Below, one piece after another: positions 34,974-43,335 of a stretch of 64,000 bases of DNA. This DNA is from an uncultured Chromatiaceae bacterium. Its GTDB lineage: Bacteria; Pseudomonadota; Gammaproteobacteria; Enterobacterales; Alteromonadaceae. The position numbers and the translations under genes are program-made. Location: the NCBI GenBank assembly GCA_937978655.1, contig CALJUX010000073.1, positions 1 through 64,000 of the forward strand, read 5' to 3'. The notes below the pieces were generated by a model. That model saw only the letters and a list, made by a program, of their open reading frames with translations, had not been told where the DNA came from and did not search any database. Within the stretch, counting starts at the first letter, position 1. Each line of letters starts with the position of its first letter.

Positions 34974-35288
34974 TTACACGTAAATATCGAGATGGCCCTC
35001 CGCATCGGCATGTTGCTCAGCTTCAGGTGTCACCGCGTGGCTGGTGGGTAAATACTGAGGTTCGGCCGGCGCTGCTTGCTGCGGCTGTTGCTGTGGTTGC
35101 TGTTGTGGGTGTTGTTGCTGCTGACGCGATTGCTCATGGCGCTCGCTGATGCGGTATTGCCAGATTTCGTGATGATGGCCATGTTCGTCCGGACTAAAAC
35201 GGGTGTATTTTGTCACAGGTTCAATCAACCGCTGCGACGGCTCTGCCGCCGGCGTGCGGCGCACCAGATAAGGAAAAATCGCGTCCAT
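34974..35288 (-). CDS. hypothetical Gln/His-rich small protein ending LDIYV
   Basis: A 104-residue protein, not recognised. It has an N-terminal block (MDAIFPYLVRRTPAAEPSQRLIEPVTKYTRFSPDEHGHHHEIWQY) with an HGHHHE cluster, a central Gln/Pro tract (about 54-75), and an acidic C-terminus ending HLDIYV. It has no signal or membrane segment. AGGAC lies six bases before the ATG at 35288. It lies upstream of yoaA on the same strand with 151 bases between. The end motif is close to the VDLYA end of the small protein at 31669-31995. Confidence 0.6.
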   Translation of the reverse strand: MDAIFPYLVRRTPAAEPSQRLIEPVTKYTRFSPDEHGHHHEIWQYRISERHEQSRQQQQHPQQQPQQQPQQAAPAEPQYLPTSHAVTPEAEQHADAEGHLDIYV

Positions 35289-35648
35289 CACAGGTCCTCG
35301 TCAGAAAAATGCAGCGGAAACCCCAGCTGTTACTGCTGCTATCGGCCGTTTGCCAGATGACTAAAGCTGCAGTTGCCAAATTTTGCCACACAAACAAAAC
35401 TATACATCTTGGTTATTTTTTAATCTTATTTTCAATTTAACTCTGGCCGCGAAATTAAATTTTTTATTCGCAACCTCTCAAAGATAAAATAACAAAACAT
35501 TTAATATCAATAATTTAAACTAAAACCAAGCTATCTACACAACTTCACTTTCTTACACTCAGTGCTTGCAGACACGAAAAAAAAACTTTAAGTTGTATAC
35601 AACTAAACGCCAACAGACCGCAGCGTCTGCAGCCGGAACTTTTACACT
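35289..35648. other. AT-rich upstream region of the his operon
   Basis: Non-coding stretch of 360 bases, clearly richer in A/T than its surroundings between about 35390 and 35610. It holds a nine-A tract (35577-35585), a possible -35 (TTGCAG, 35566-35571), and the palindrome listed separately. It probably carries the his promoter and the promoter of the divergent small gene, but I cannot place the his start site with confidence. Confidence 0.5.
35591..35604. promoter_or_regulatory. perfect 14-bp palindrome upstream of the his leader
   Basis: AGTTGTATACAACT reads the same on both strands. It lies 44 bases before the leader-peptide start, where the his promoter is expected. The TTGTATACAA core resembles operators of GntR/FadR-type regulators, but no regulator is identified here. 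Confidence 0.45.
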
Positions 35649-35696
35649 ATGTTATTCATGACCACATTGCACCATCATCATCATCCGCTCTCCTAG
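35649..35696 (+). CDS. hisL: his operon leader peptide
   Basis: A 15-codon frame MLFMTTLHHHHHPLS with five consecutive His codons (CAC CAT CAT CAT CAT, 35670-35684), followed by TAG inside the first leader hairpin. The second in-frame ATG at 35658 would give a 12-residue peptide. GGAA lies 11 bases before the first ATG. Together with the attenuator downstream this is a ribosome-mediated attenuation system: stalling at His codons when charged tRNA-His is scarce would permit read-through into hisG. Confidence 0.9.
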   Translation: MLFMTTLHHHHHPLS

Positions 35697-35787
35697 CCAT
35701 GCCTGAGAGGCCGGTGGCTATGACTGATAGCTCCGGTGTGCACAGTGTTCAACAACAGCCCCGGAGAGATCCGGGGCTGTTGTTTTT
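35694..35787 (+). promoter_or_regulatory. histidine attenuator (pause hairpin, antiterminator, terminator)
   Basis: Three mutually exclusive pairings can be drawn. Pause hairpin: TAGCCA (35694-35699) with TGGCTA (35715-35720), plus inner GCCT/AGGC. Antiterminator: CTCCGG (35731-35736) with CCGGAG (35761-35766). Terminator: a perfect 15-bp stem, 35751-35765 with 35770-35784, loop GAGA, followed by a T run to 35787. The terminator and antiterminator share 35761-35765. The hisG start is 26 bases further on. Confidence 0.9.
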
Positions 35788-35812
35788 AGAGTTTAAATCA
35801 GAGGAAATACCG

Positions 35813-36721
35813 ATGTCCGCGTTAATCGAAAGCAAAAAACTGCGTATCGCCATGCAAAAATCCGGTCGTCTGTCACAGGACACCCAGGCCCTGCTGACCA
35901 GCTGCGGCCTGAAAATCAACCTGCGCGAACAACGGCTGATTGCGCATGTCGAGAATATGGACATCGATTTACTGCGGGTGCGCGATGACGACATCCCGGG
36001 TCTGGTGATGGATGGTGTCTGTGATTTGGGGATTGTCGGTGAAAACGTGCTGGAAGAAATGTCGCTGCAACGCCAGCTTGACAACGAAAGCTACGACTAC
36101 ACCGTATTAGCCCGCCTTGATTTCGGCGGCTGCCGCCTGTCGATTGCGGTGCCGCAGGAAGAAAATTACCAGTCAATCCAGGATTTACAAGGCCGCACTA
36201 TCGCCACCACTTACCCGCGTTTGCTGAACCGGTATCTGAAACAAAATGGTGTGAATTGCCGCATCGTCAATTTAAAAGGCTCAGTCGAAGTGGCGCCGCG
36301 CGCTGGCCTGGCTGATGCCATTTGTGATTTGGTGTCGACCGGCGCCACGCTTGAAGCCAATGGCTTAAAAGAAGTCGAAGTGATTTACCGCTCCAAAGCG
36401 GTGCTTATTCAGCGCCGAGATCTCGCTGACGACAAACAGTTGAAGCTCATCTCCAAATTAATGCCGCGTATTCAGGGTGTGATGCAGGCCAATGAAAGTA
36501 AATACATCATGCTGCACGCGCCACGCGCTCGCCTCGCCGATGTGATTGCGCTGCTGCCCGGTGCCGAAAATCCAACTTTATTACCTTTAGCCGGCAATGA
36601 AGATTTGGTCGCGTTACACGTAGTCAGCAGCGAAACTTTGTTCTGGGAAACGATGGAACAGCTCAAGGCTTTGGGCGCCAGTTCTATACTGGTGTTACCG
36701 ATCGAAAAAATGATGGAGTAA
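35813..36721 (+). CDS. hisG: ATP phosphoribosyltransferase HisG (long form)
   Basis: First, feedback-inhibited step of histidine synthesis: ATP + PRPP to phosphoribosyl-ATP. The 302-residue long form carries its own C-terminal regulatory ACT-like domain (about 230-302), so no HisZ is needed. Motifs: LRIAMQKSGRLSQDTQALL, DDDIPGLVMDGVCDLGIVGENVLEE, LKGSVEVAPRAGLADAICDLVSTGATLEANGL. The start at 35813 has GAGGA upstream. A longer frame exists but runs through the attenuator hairpin and is rejected. It is the first structural gene of the operon, three bases before hisD. Confidence 0.97.
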   Translation: MSALIESKKLRIAMQKSGRLSQDTQALLTSCGLKINLREQRLIAHVENMDIDLLRVRDDDIPGLVMDGVCDLGIVGENVLEEMSLQRQLDNESYDYTVLARLDFGGCRLSIAVPQEENYQSIQDLQGRTIATTYPRLLNRYLKQNGVNCRIVNLKGSVEVAPRAGLADAICDLVSTGATLEANGLKEVEVIYRSKAVLIQRRDLADDKQLKLISKLMPRIQGVMQANESKYIMLHAPRARLADVIALLPGAENPTLLPLAGNEDLVALHVVSSETLFWETMEQLKALGASSILVLPIEKMME

Positions 36722-36724
36722 GTC

Positions 36725-38092
36725 ATGCTCGAGATCCGTATCAGCCGTTGGGCCGACCTGGACGATGCCGGCAAAGACCGTGTGTTGAGCCGGCCCAAAC
36801 TAAAAAATGCCGAAGAACTGCCGGAGCAAGTCAGCGGCATTATCAAGGCGGTGCGTAACACCGGCGACAAAGCGCTGAAGTTTTACAGCCAGAAGTTCGA
36901 CAACATCGACAACAACCAGCTGGAACTGAGTCTGGTGCAGCAACAATTGTTGCTCGGCAAACTGAGTGACGAACGCCGCGCCGCCATTGAGCTGGCCTAC
37001 AGCAATATCCGCAAATTCCACGCGGCGCAAAAACCGCAGGATTTAGTGGTCGAAACTACACCAGGTGTGGTCTGTGAGCTGAAATATGCTGCGCTCGACG
37101 CCGTCGGTTTATACATCCCCGGCGGCAGTGCGCCGCTGCCATCGACAGTGCTGATGCTGGGTGTACCGGCACAACTGGCCGGTTGCCGCCGTGTGGTGCT
37201 GGTCACCCCACCGGGCGCACCGCTGGCATCGGATATCGCACCGGAAATTGTGTACGCCGCCCAGCTCTGTGGTATCCGCGAGATTTACACCGTCGGTGGC
37301 GCTCAGGCCATTGCCGCGCTGGCCTACGGCACTGCCACTATCGCCAAAGTCGATAAAATTTTTGGCCCAGGTAATCGCTTTGTCACCGAAGCCAAACAGC
37401 AAGTAGCGCGCGACGCCCAAGGCGCGGCGATTGATATGCCGGCCGGCCCCTCAGAGGTGCTGGTCATTGCTGACGAAACGGCAGATCCGGCTTTTGTGGC
37501 CGCCGATTTGTTGTCGCAGGCCGAGCACGGTATGGATTCGCAAGTGGTGCTGATTAGCCCCAGCGAAAAACTGTTAAAAGATACGATGGCGAAGCTGGAA
37601 GACCAGTTGATGGCGCTGCCGCGTGCCATCATCGCGAAAAAAGCGCTGGATCACAGCCGGCTTATTCTGGTGGCGGATTTGGCCGAAGCTGCTTTGGTGT
37701 CAAACCAATACGCGCCGGAACACTTGATTATCCAGACCGCACAAGACGACAAGTTACTGCCGCAGCTGAAAAATGCCGCCAGCATTTTTGTTGGGCCCTG
37801 GACGCCGGAATCGGCCGGTGATTACGCCAGCGGCACCAACCATGTGTTGCCAACTTACGGCTACAGCCGCAATCACAGCAGTTTGTCTTTGCTCGATTTT
37901 TACCGGCGTTACACAGTGCAGACGCTGAGCAGCAAAGGCTTGCAGGCGATTGGCCCGGCTATTGTCACGTTGGCAACCGCCGAGAGCTTAAACGCCCACG
38001 CCAATGCCGTCAGTTTACGGCTGAAAAGCCTGAGTAAAAAACGGCAGCAGCAGGATGAATTCACCCCTATTCCGCAAGAGAAAGATAAATGA
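36725..38092 (+). CDS. hisD: histidinol dehydrogenase HisD
   Basis: Zinc enzyme that oxidises L-histidinol to histidine in two NAD-dependent steps, the last of the pathway. The 455 residues contain VGLYIPGGSAPLPSTVLMLGVPAQLAGC, TVGGAQAIAALAYGTATI, DKIFGPGNRFVTEAK, DMPAGPSEVLVIAD and the catalytic/zinc region SQAEHGMDSQ and NQYAPEHL, plus SAGDYASGTNHVLPTYGYSR. The C-terminal tail (KKRQQQDEFTPIPQEKDK) is a little longer than in E. coli. Its stop overlaps the hisC start (ATGA). Confidence 0.97.
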   Translation: MLEIRISRWADLDDAGKDRVLSRPKLKNAEELPEQVSGIIKAVRNTGDKALKFYSQKFDNIDNNQLELSLVQQQLLLGKLSDERRAAIELAYSNIRKFHAAQKPQDLVVETTPGVVCELKYAALDAVGLYIPGGSAPLPSTVLMLGVPAQLAGCRRVVLVTPPGAPLASDIAPEIVYAAQLCGIREIYTVGGAQAIAALAYGTATIAKVDKIFGPGNRFVTEAKQQVARDAQGAAIDMPAGPSEVLVIADETADPAFVAADLLSQAEHGMDSQVVLISPSEKLLKDTMAKLEDQLMALPRAIIAKKALDHSRLILVADLAEAALVSNQYAPEHLIIQTAQDDKLLPQLKNAASIFVGPWTPESAGDYASGTNHVLPTYGYSRNHSSLSLLDFYRRYTVQTLSSKGLQAIGPAIVTLATAESLNAHANAVSLRLKSLSKKRQQQDEFTPIPQEKDK

Positions 38093-39192
38093 GCAGTATC
38101 AGTAATTTAGCCCGCGAAAGCGTCAAAGCGCTGGTGCCGTATGCCTCAGCGCGCTTGTCGATGTCCGGCGGTTCGGTTTGGCTGAACGCCAACGAAAACG
38201 CCTTAGCGCCGGAATATCAGTTAACTGGCAGTTTTAACCGTTATCCGGATTGCCAGCCGCCTGCGCTGATCGCCGCTTATGCCGATTATGCCGGCGTTAC
38301 TTCAGAACAAGTGCTGGTCAGCCGCGGTGCCGATGAAGGCATTGAGCTGCTTATTCGCAGCTTCTGCGAACCGGGCCGCGATAACATCGTGATTTGCCCG
38401 CCGACCTATGGCATGTATGCCATCAGTGCACAAAGTAATCAGGTCGGCCGCACTGTGGTGCCGTTAACCGCAGAGCTGACACTGGACTTGCCGGCCATCA
38501 AACAAAGCAGCAACACCAAGCTGGTGTTTATCTGTAGCCCAAACAATCCAACCGGTGATTTGATCCCACGCGAGCAAATTATTGAGCTGCTGGAATTCTA
38601 CCGGGACAGCGCTTTGGTGGTGGTGGACGAAGCCTATATCGAATTTGTGGCAGCTGCGTCCACCGTGGATTTATTGGCGCAGTTCCCGAATTTAGTGATC
38701 CTGCGCACGTTATCCAAAGCCTTTGCGCTCGCGGGTTTACGCTGTGGTTTTACACTGGCAGCTCCGGAAGTTATTGGCGCGCTGAAAAAAATGATCGCGC
38801 CCTATCCAATCGCCGCGCCTGTTGCTGAGATTGCGACTCAGGCGTTGTCTGCTACTGGCCAGCAACGGATGCGCACAAGCGTCCAAACCATCAACGAACT
38901 GCGCGCTGCCTTTTGCCGTTTTGCCGGCAGTTTGCCGCAGGTGCGCCGGGTGTTTAATTCCAACGCCAACTATGTGTTGCTGGGGGTTGATGACGCCGCC
39001 GCCTGGGTCAGCGGTATCGCTTCACAAGGGATTTTGATCCGCAACCAATCCAGTCAGCTGGGTTTAGAGCGCTTAGGTTGCCCGCAGGTCGTGCGAGTAT
39101 CGATTGGCAGCCCGGCGGAAATGGCTTTACTGGAACAGGCAATCACCACTTTTTGTGCGCAGCAAAGCGCAGGCAGTACAGGGGAACAATAA
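38089..39192 (+). CDS. hisC: histidinol-phosphate aminotransferase HisC
   Basis: PLP enzyme that converts imidazole-acetol phosphate and glutamate to histidinol phosphate. The 367 residues show the fold type I motifs: ANENALAPEYQ, SRGADEGIELLIRSFCEPG, FICSPNNPTGDLI, VVVDEAYIEF, and the PLP Lys in LSKAFALAGLRCG. It overlaps hisD by four bases, and its TAA shares one base with the hisB ATG (TAATG), so translation is coupled on both sides. Confidence 0.96.
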   Translation: MSSISNLARESVKALVPYASARLSMSGGSVWLNANENALAPEYQLTGSFNRYPDCQPPALIAAYADYAGVTSEQVLVSRGADEGIELLIRSFCEPGRDNIVICPPTYGMYAISAQSNQVGRTVVPLTAELTLDLPAIKQSSNTKLVFICSPNNPTGDLIPREQIIELLEFYRDSALVVVDEAYIEFVAAASTVDLLAQFPNLVILRTLSKAFALAGLRCGFTLAAPEVIGALKKMIAPYPIAAPVAEIATQALSATGQQRMRTSVQTINELRAAFCRFAGSLPQVRRVFNSNANYVLLGVDDAAAWVSGIASQGILIRNQSSQLGLERLGCPQVVRVSIGSPAEMALLEQAITTFCAQQSAGSTGEQ

Positions 39193-40262
39193 TGGCCGGA
39201 CAGCCTATTTTATTTATCGACCGTGACGGCACTATGGTGGAAGAACCACCAATTGATAAACAACTGGATTCGTTAGAAAAGCTGGCGTATGAGCCAGACC
39301 TGGTGCCCGCTTTGCTGAAATTGCAGGACGCCGGTTTTCGCCTGGTGATGGTGACCAACCAGGACGGCCTCGGCACCGACAGTTTCCCGCGCCCGACTTT
39401 TGATGCGCCGCACGCAAAAATGATGCAACTGCTGGAGTCACAAGGCATCCGTTTTGACGACGTACTGATTTGCCCGCACTTTGAACGCGACAACTGCAGC
39501 TGCCGTAAACCAAAACTCGGTCTGGTGAAAGATTACCTGCAACAAGGCCGCATCGATTTTACCCGCTCTTATGTCATTGGTGACCGTCTGACCGACGTGC
39601 AACTGGCAGAAAACATGGGCTTGCCGTCGTTTCGCTACGACCGCGCCACACTCGGCTGGGCCGAAATCACCCGTCAGCTGTTAAGCCGCGGCCGGACCGG
39701 TTCAGTACGCCGAACCACCCGCGAAACCGATATCAGCGTGCAGCTGGATTTGGATCGCAAAGGCGGCAATCAAATCAGCACCGGCATTGGCTTTTTTGAC
39801 CATATGCTCGACCAGATCGCCACTCACGGCGGTTTTTCACTGCAGCTGTCCGTGACCGGCGATTTACACATCGATGACCACCATAGTGTGGAAGACGCCG
39901 CGCTGGCGCTCGGTCAGGCGCTGAAACAAGCCATCGGCGACAAACGCGGCATTAACCGCTTTGGTTTTGTGCTGCCGATGGACGAATGCCGCGCCGAAGC
40001 GGTGCTGGATTTATCCGGCCGGCCACTGCTGAAATTTGACGCCGCGCTCGGTGCCGGTAAAGTTGGCGAGCTGAATCTGGAAATGGTCGAACATTTTTTC
40101 AGAAGCCTGTGTGATGCCATGCTGATGACGCTGCATTTATCGGTGTCACCGGGCAATACACATCACATGGTGGAAGGCTTGTTTAAAGCCTTTGGCCGGG
40201 CGCTGGGCCAGGCGATTTTAAAATCCGGCGATGCGCTGCCAAGCAGTAAAGGTGTGCTCTGA
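39192..40262 (+). CDS. hisB: bifunctional histidinol-phosphatase / imidazoleglycerol-phosphate dehydratase HisB
   Basis: Carries two pathway steps. The N-terminal HAD phosphatase has FIDRDGTMVEEP (D10, D12) and a Cys/His zinc loop (CPHFERDNCSCRKPK). The C-terminal dehydratase starts near residue 165 (RRTTRETDISVQLDLDRKG) with GIGFFDHMLDQIATHGGF, DDHHSVEDAALALGQAL and the Mn-binding VEHFFRSL. It is 356 residues, close to the E. coli fusion (355). The ATG at 39192 overlaps the hisC stop; a longer in-frame extension lies wholly inside hisC and is rejected. Confidence 0.97.
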   Translation: MAGQPILFIDRDGTMVEEPPIDKQLDSLEKLAYEPDLVPALLKLQDAGFRLVMVTNQDGLGTDSFPRPTFDAPHAKMMQLLESQGIRFDDVLICPHFERDNCSCRKPKLGLVKDYLQQGRIDFTRSYVIGDRLTDVQLAENMGLPSFRYDRATLGWAEITRQLLSRGRTGSVRRTTRETDISVQLDLDRKGGNQISTGIGFFDHMLDQIATHGGFSLQLSVTGDLHIDDHHSVEDAALALGQALKQAIGDKRGINRFGFVLPMDECRAEAVLDLSGRPLLKFDAALGAGKVGELNLEMVEHFFRSLCDAMLMTLHLSVSPGNTHHMVEGLFKAFGRALGQAILKSGDALPSSKGVL

Positions 40263-40263
40263 C

Positions 40264-40902
40264 ATGACTTTGCAAGCAACTAAATCGCAACTCGTTATTG
40301 TCGATACCGGCTGCGCCAATATCACTTCGGTGCTCTGCGCAGTGCAGCGCCTCGGCGCCGAGGTGCAGATCAGTGCCGATCCGGCCGTGATCCGCGCTGC
40401 AGACAAAGTGATTATTCCCGGTGTGGGCACGGCAAAACAAGCGATGGCCAATATTGACGCCAAAGGCCTGCGTGAGACGTTGCAGCAACTGACGCAGCCG
40501 GTACTCGGCATTTGTCTCGGCATGCAGCTGCTGACTGAACACTCGGCCGAAGGCGATGTGACTTGCCTCGGGTTAATTCCGGGTCAGGTCGCACCGCTCG
40601 AAGCCAAAGGCCTGCGTCTGCCGCATATGGGCTGGAACACGCTGCAGGTAGAAAGCCCAACGCACCCGCTGCTAGCTGGCATCACCGCAGCAGACTATGT
40701 CTACTTTGTGCATAGTTTTGCCGTGCAGCCGTCATCTCATATGCTCGCCAGCTGCGACTACGGTAGCCTTTTTGCCGCCGTGATTGGCCGGCGCAATTTC
40801 CTTGGCATGCAGTTTCACCCGGAGCGCTCCGGCAAAGTCGGTGCCCGCCTTCTGCAGAATTTCTTACAGCTGGACGCGCAAACGCTGCGCGCGCCAGACT
40901 GA
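40264..40902 (+). CDS. hisH: imidazole glycerol phosphate synthase glutaminase subunit HisH
   Basis: Class I glutamine amidotransferase that feeds ammonia to HisF. The triad is visible: C84 in GICLGMQLL, His and Glu in MQFHPERSGKVG. The N-terminus VIVDTGCANITSV fits the family. 212 residues. The ATG at 40264 follows the hisB stop by one base. Confidence 0.96.
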   Translation: MTLQATKSQLVIVDTGCANITSVLCAVQRLGAEVQISADPAVIRAADKVIIPGVGTAKQAMANIDAKGLRETLQQLTQPVLGICLGMQLLTEHSAEGDVTCLGLIPGQVAPLEAKGLRLPHMGWNTLQVESPTHPLLAGITAADYVYFVHSFAVQPSSHMLASCDYGSLFAAVIGRRNFLGMQFHPERSGKVGARLLQNFLQLDAQTLRAPD

Positions 40903-40916
40903 GTACAGGAACAACA

Positions 40917-41669
40917 ATGATAATCCCGGCAATAGATTTAATTGATGGTCAGACCGTGCGCCTGTATCAGGGCAGTTATGACCAGACCACCCACTACAGC
41001 CAAACGCCTTTTGAACTGCGCGATCGCTACGCTGCGGCCGGCGCCGGTGTGTTACATCTGGTTGATTTGTCCGGCGCCAAAGATGCCAGCCAGCGCCAGA
41101 CGGTACTGCTGCGCGAACTGATGCAACAAAGCCCGCTGCCGGTGCAGGTTGGTGGCGGTGTGCGTAGCGAAGCCGATTTAGTCACTTTGTTAGAAGCCGG
41201 CGCCAGCCGGGTGGTAATTGGTTCGTTAGCCATCCGTGAGAGCGCGCTGGTGCAACAGTGGCTCCGGCAATACGGTGGTGAGCGCATTGTCTTAGCGCTT
41301 GATGTCTCCATTAACGAACAAGGCGAAAAAACCCTGCCAAGCCACGGCTGGATCGAAGCCTCAGGTATCACGCTGGAGCAAGTGCTCGATGGCATGCTGG
41401 ACGCCGGCGCGCGCCATGTGCTCTGTACCGACATCAGCCGTGATGGCACCTTACAGGGGCCGAATGTTGCGTTGTATCAGGAGCTTGCCGCCAAGTACCC
41501 CAGCATCGCCTGGCAGGCGTCCGGCGGTGTTGGCAACTTAGACCATATCCGCAGTTTACGCGGTCAAGCAGGTCAGCCATCGCCGGTGGCCGGGGTGATC
41601 CTCGGCCGTGCGCTGCTGGAAGGTAAATTCACCATTGAGGAGGCGATCGCATGCTGGCAAAACGGTTAA
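40917..41669 (+). CDS. hisA: phosphoribosylformimino-AICAR ribotide isomerase HisA
   Basis: TIM-barrel isomerase acting on ProFAR. The catalytic Asp is in IPAIDLIDGQTVRLYQG, with phosphate-binding motifs QVGGGVRSEADLV and ASGGVGNL, and the second catalytic Asp in DISRDGTLQGPN. 250 residues. AGGA lies just upstream, 14 bases after hisH. The 3' end overlaps hisF by 19 bases. It shares ancestry and half-barrel symmetry with HisF. Confidence 0.96.
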   Translation: MIIPAIDLIDGQTVRLYQGSYDQTTHYSQTPFELRDRYAAAGAGVLHLVDLSGAKDASQRQTVLLRELMQQSPLPVQVGGGVRSEADLVTLLEAGASRVVIGSLAIRESALVQQWLRQYGGERIVLALDVSINEQGEKTLPSHGWIEASGITLEQVLDGMLDAGARHVLCTDISRDGTLQGPNVALYQELAAKYPSIAWQASGGVGNLDHIRSLRGQAGQPSPVAGVILGRALLEGKFTIEEAIACWQNG

Positions 41670-42424
41670 TTCCTTGTCTGGATGTGCGTGATGGCGTCGT
41701 GGTGAAAGGCGTGCAATTTCGCAATCACGAAGTCATTGGTGACATAGTGCCGCTCGCCGCCCGTTACGCCGAGGAAGGCGCCGACGAGCTGGTGTTTTAC
41801 GATATTACCGCCTCCAGCGACGGCCGTGTCGTTGACAAAAGCTGGGTGCGAAAAATCGCCGAAGTCATTGATATCCCGTTTTGTGTCGCCGGCGGCATTA
41901 AATCGGTGGCGGATGCCGGTAAAATTCTTGAACTTGGCGCCGACAAAATTTCGGTCAATAGCCCGGCACTGGCGCGGCCGGAACTGATTAGCGAACTAAA
42001 CGCGGCTTTTGGCCAGCAGTGTGTGGTGGTGGGTATCGACAGTTATTTTGACGCCACCACCGGCCAGTATCAGGTCTATCAATACACCGGCGATGAATCC
42101 CGCAGCCAGAAAACCCGCTGGCTATTGCTCGACTGGGTGGAAGAAGTGCAGCGCCGTGGCGCCGGTGAAATCGTGCTGAACTGCATGAATCAGGACGGCG
42201 TGCGTCAGGGTTACGATTTGGCGCAGTTATCTTTAGTGCGCCAGTATTGCCAGGTGCCGTTGATTGCTTCCGGCGGCGCCGGCGCTGTGCAGCATTTTAT
42301 CGACGTGTTTCGCGACGCCGATGTCGACGGTGCCCTCGCCGCTTCAGTATTTCACAAAGGCATTATTGCCATTCCAGATTTAAAAGCAGCCTTGATTGCT
42401 GCCAACGTGGAGATCCGGCCATGA
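41651..42424 (+). CDS. hisF: imidazole glycerol phosphate synthase cyclase subunit HisF
   Basis: TIM-barrel cyclase which with HisH makes imidazole-glycerol phosphate and AICAR. Catalytic D11 is in RLIPCLDVRDGVVVKGVQF, the second Asp in NCMNQDGVRQGYD. Phosphate sites are VAGGIKSVADA and IASGGAGAVQHF. 257 residues. It overlaps hisA by 19 bases and hisIE by four (ATGA). Confidence 0.97.
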   Translation: MLAKRLIPCLDVRDGVVVKGVQFRNHEVIGDIVPLAARYAEEGADELVFYDITASSDGRVVDKSWVRKIAEVIDIPFCVAGGIKSVADAGKILELGADKISVNSPALARPELISELNAAFGQQCVVVGIDSYFDATTGQYQVYQYTGDESRSQKTRWLLLDWVEEVQRRGAGEIVLNCMNQDGVRQGYDLAQLSLVRQYCQVPLIASGGAGAVQHFIDVFRDADVDGALAASVFHKGIIAIPDLKAALIAANVEIRP

Positions 42425-43065
42425 GTTTTGTGTTAGACGCGAATGCGCCACTGCCCGATCAGCTGGAGCAATTAAAATGGCCGGCCGATGGGTTACTGCC
42501 GTTAATAGTGCAGCACGCCGTGTCTGGCAAAGTGCTGATGCAAGGTTTTGCCAACAGCGAAGCGCTGGCAGTGACGCTGCAAACCGGCCGGGTGACCTTT
42601 TTCAGCCGCAGCAAAAACCGGCTCTGGACCAAAGGCGAAAGCTCAGGCCATTTTTTACAGCTGCAAAGTTTAAGTGCCGACTGCGACCGCGACAGCCTGC
42701 TCGCCCTCGCCCTGCCCGACGGCCCAACCTGCCATGTTGGCACCGAAACCTGCTGGCATGATGCACAAAGTAACGCGCCGGTGTTAAGTTTTTTAACTGA
42801 TTTAGAAAACGTGATCGCGAGTCGCCAGCATGCCGATCCAAAATCGAGCTACACCGCCAGTTTGTTCGCCCGCGGCGTCAAACGCATCGCGCAAAAAGTC
42901 GGTGAAGAAGGCGTGGAATCCGCATTAGCGGCGATGGCCGGCGACCGTGAAGAGCTGAAAAACGAAGCCGCCGATTTAATTTTTCACTTGCTGGTGCTGC
43001 TGCGCTCACAAGACCTGCAGCTCAATGATGTGATTGGCATTCTAAAAGCACGCCATCAGCCATAA
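42421..43065 (+). CDS. hisI: bifunctional phosphoribosyl-AMP cyclohydrolase / phosphoribosyl-ATP pyrophosphatase HisIE
   Basis: Fusion catalysing steps two and three of the pathway. The HisI part (about 1-115) has VLMQGFANSEALAVTLQTGRVTFFSRSKNRLWTKGESSGHF and the zinc/magnesium residues in DCDRDSLL and GPTCHVGTETCW. The HisE part (about 120-214) has SYTASLFARGVKRIAQKVGEEGVESALAAMAGD with the acidic metal site. The start at 42421 overlaps the hisF stop; the longer frame lies inside hisF. The last his gene; a weak AACGCC/GGCGTT stem (43069-43087) without a T run follows. Confidence 0.97.
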   Translation: MSFVLDANAPLPDQLEQLKWPADGLLPLIVQHAVSGKVLMQGFANSEALAVTLQTGRVTFFSRSKNRLWTKGESSGHFLQLQSLSADCDRDSLLALALPDGPTCHVGTETCWHDAQSNAPVLSFLTDLENVIASRQHADPKSSYTASLFARGVKRIAQKVGEEGVESALAAMAGDREELKNEAADLIFHLLVLLRSQDLQLNDVIGILKARHQP

Positions 43066-43335
43066 ATGAACGCCGGCAACGGGCGTTGCAATGCTCAGCA
43101 CTATGCCCGCGGCATCAGGCCTGCAGCGATGCCCGGCCGCTAACAAGACCTGCTGACGGCGCTAATTGCAGTGCCGCCAGCAACTTGATAGGCTGCAAGA
43201 AACTGAGTCAGTCAGGGACGCGAATAATGGCAAGAGGTTTCGGAGCACGCTTCTGCTGTTGTCAGGTCGCGGGCACAGCGACGCCGATAGCTGAACTTGT
43301 TTTGTCGCCACCCCGTTTGATGCTGACCCTGCGTG

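Noticed and set aside
35699..35812. N-terminal extension of hisG through the attenuator
   Set aside because: The frame is open by chance, but it covers the terminator stem; the ATG at 35813 has a GAGGA site and matches HisG N-termini.
43066..43335. Possible terminator or small RNA after hisIE
   Set aside because: Only a 6-bp stem (AACGCC/GGCGTT) without a T run is present; not enough to call either.
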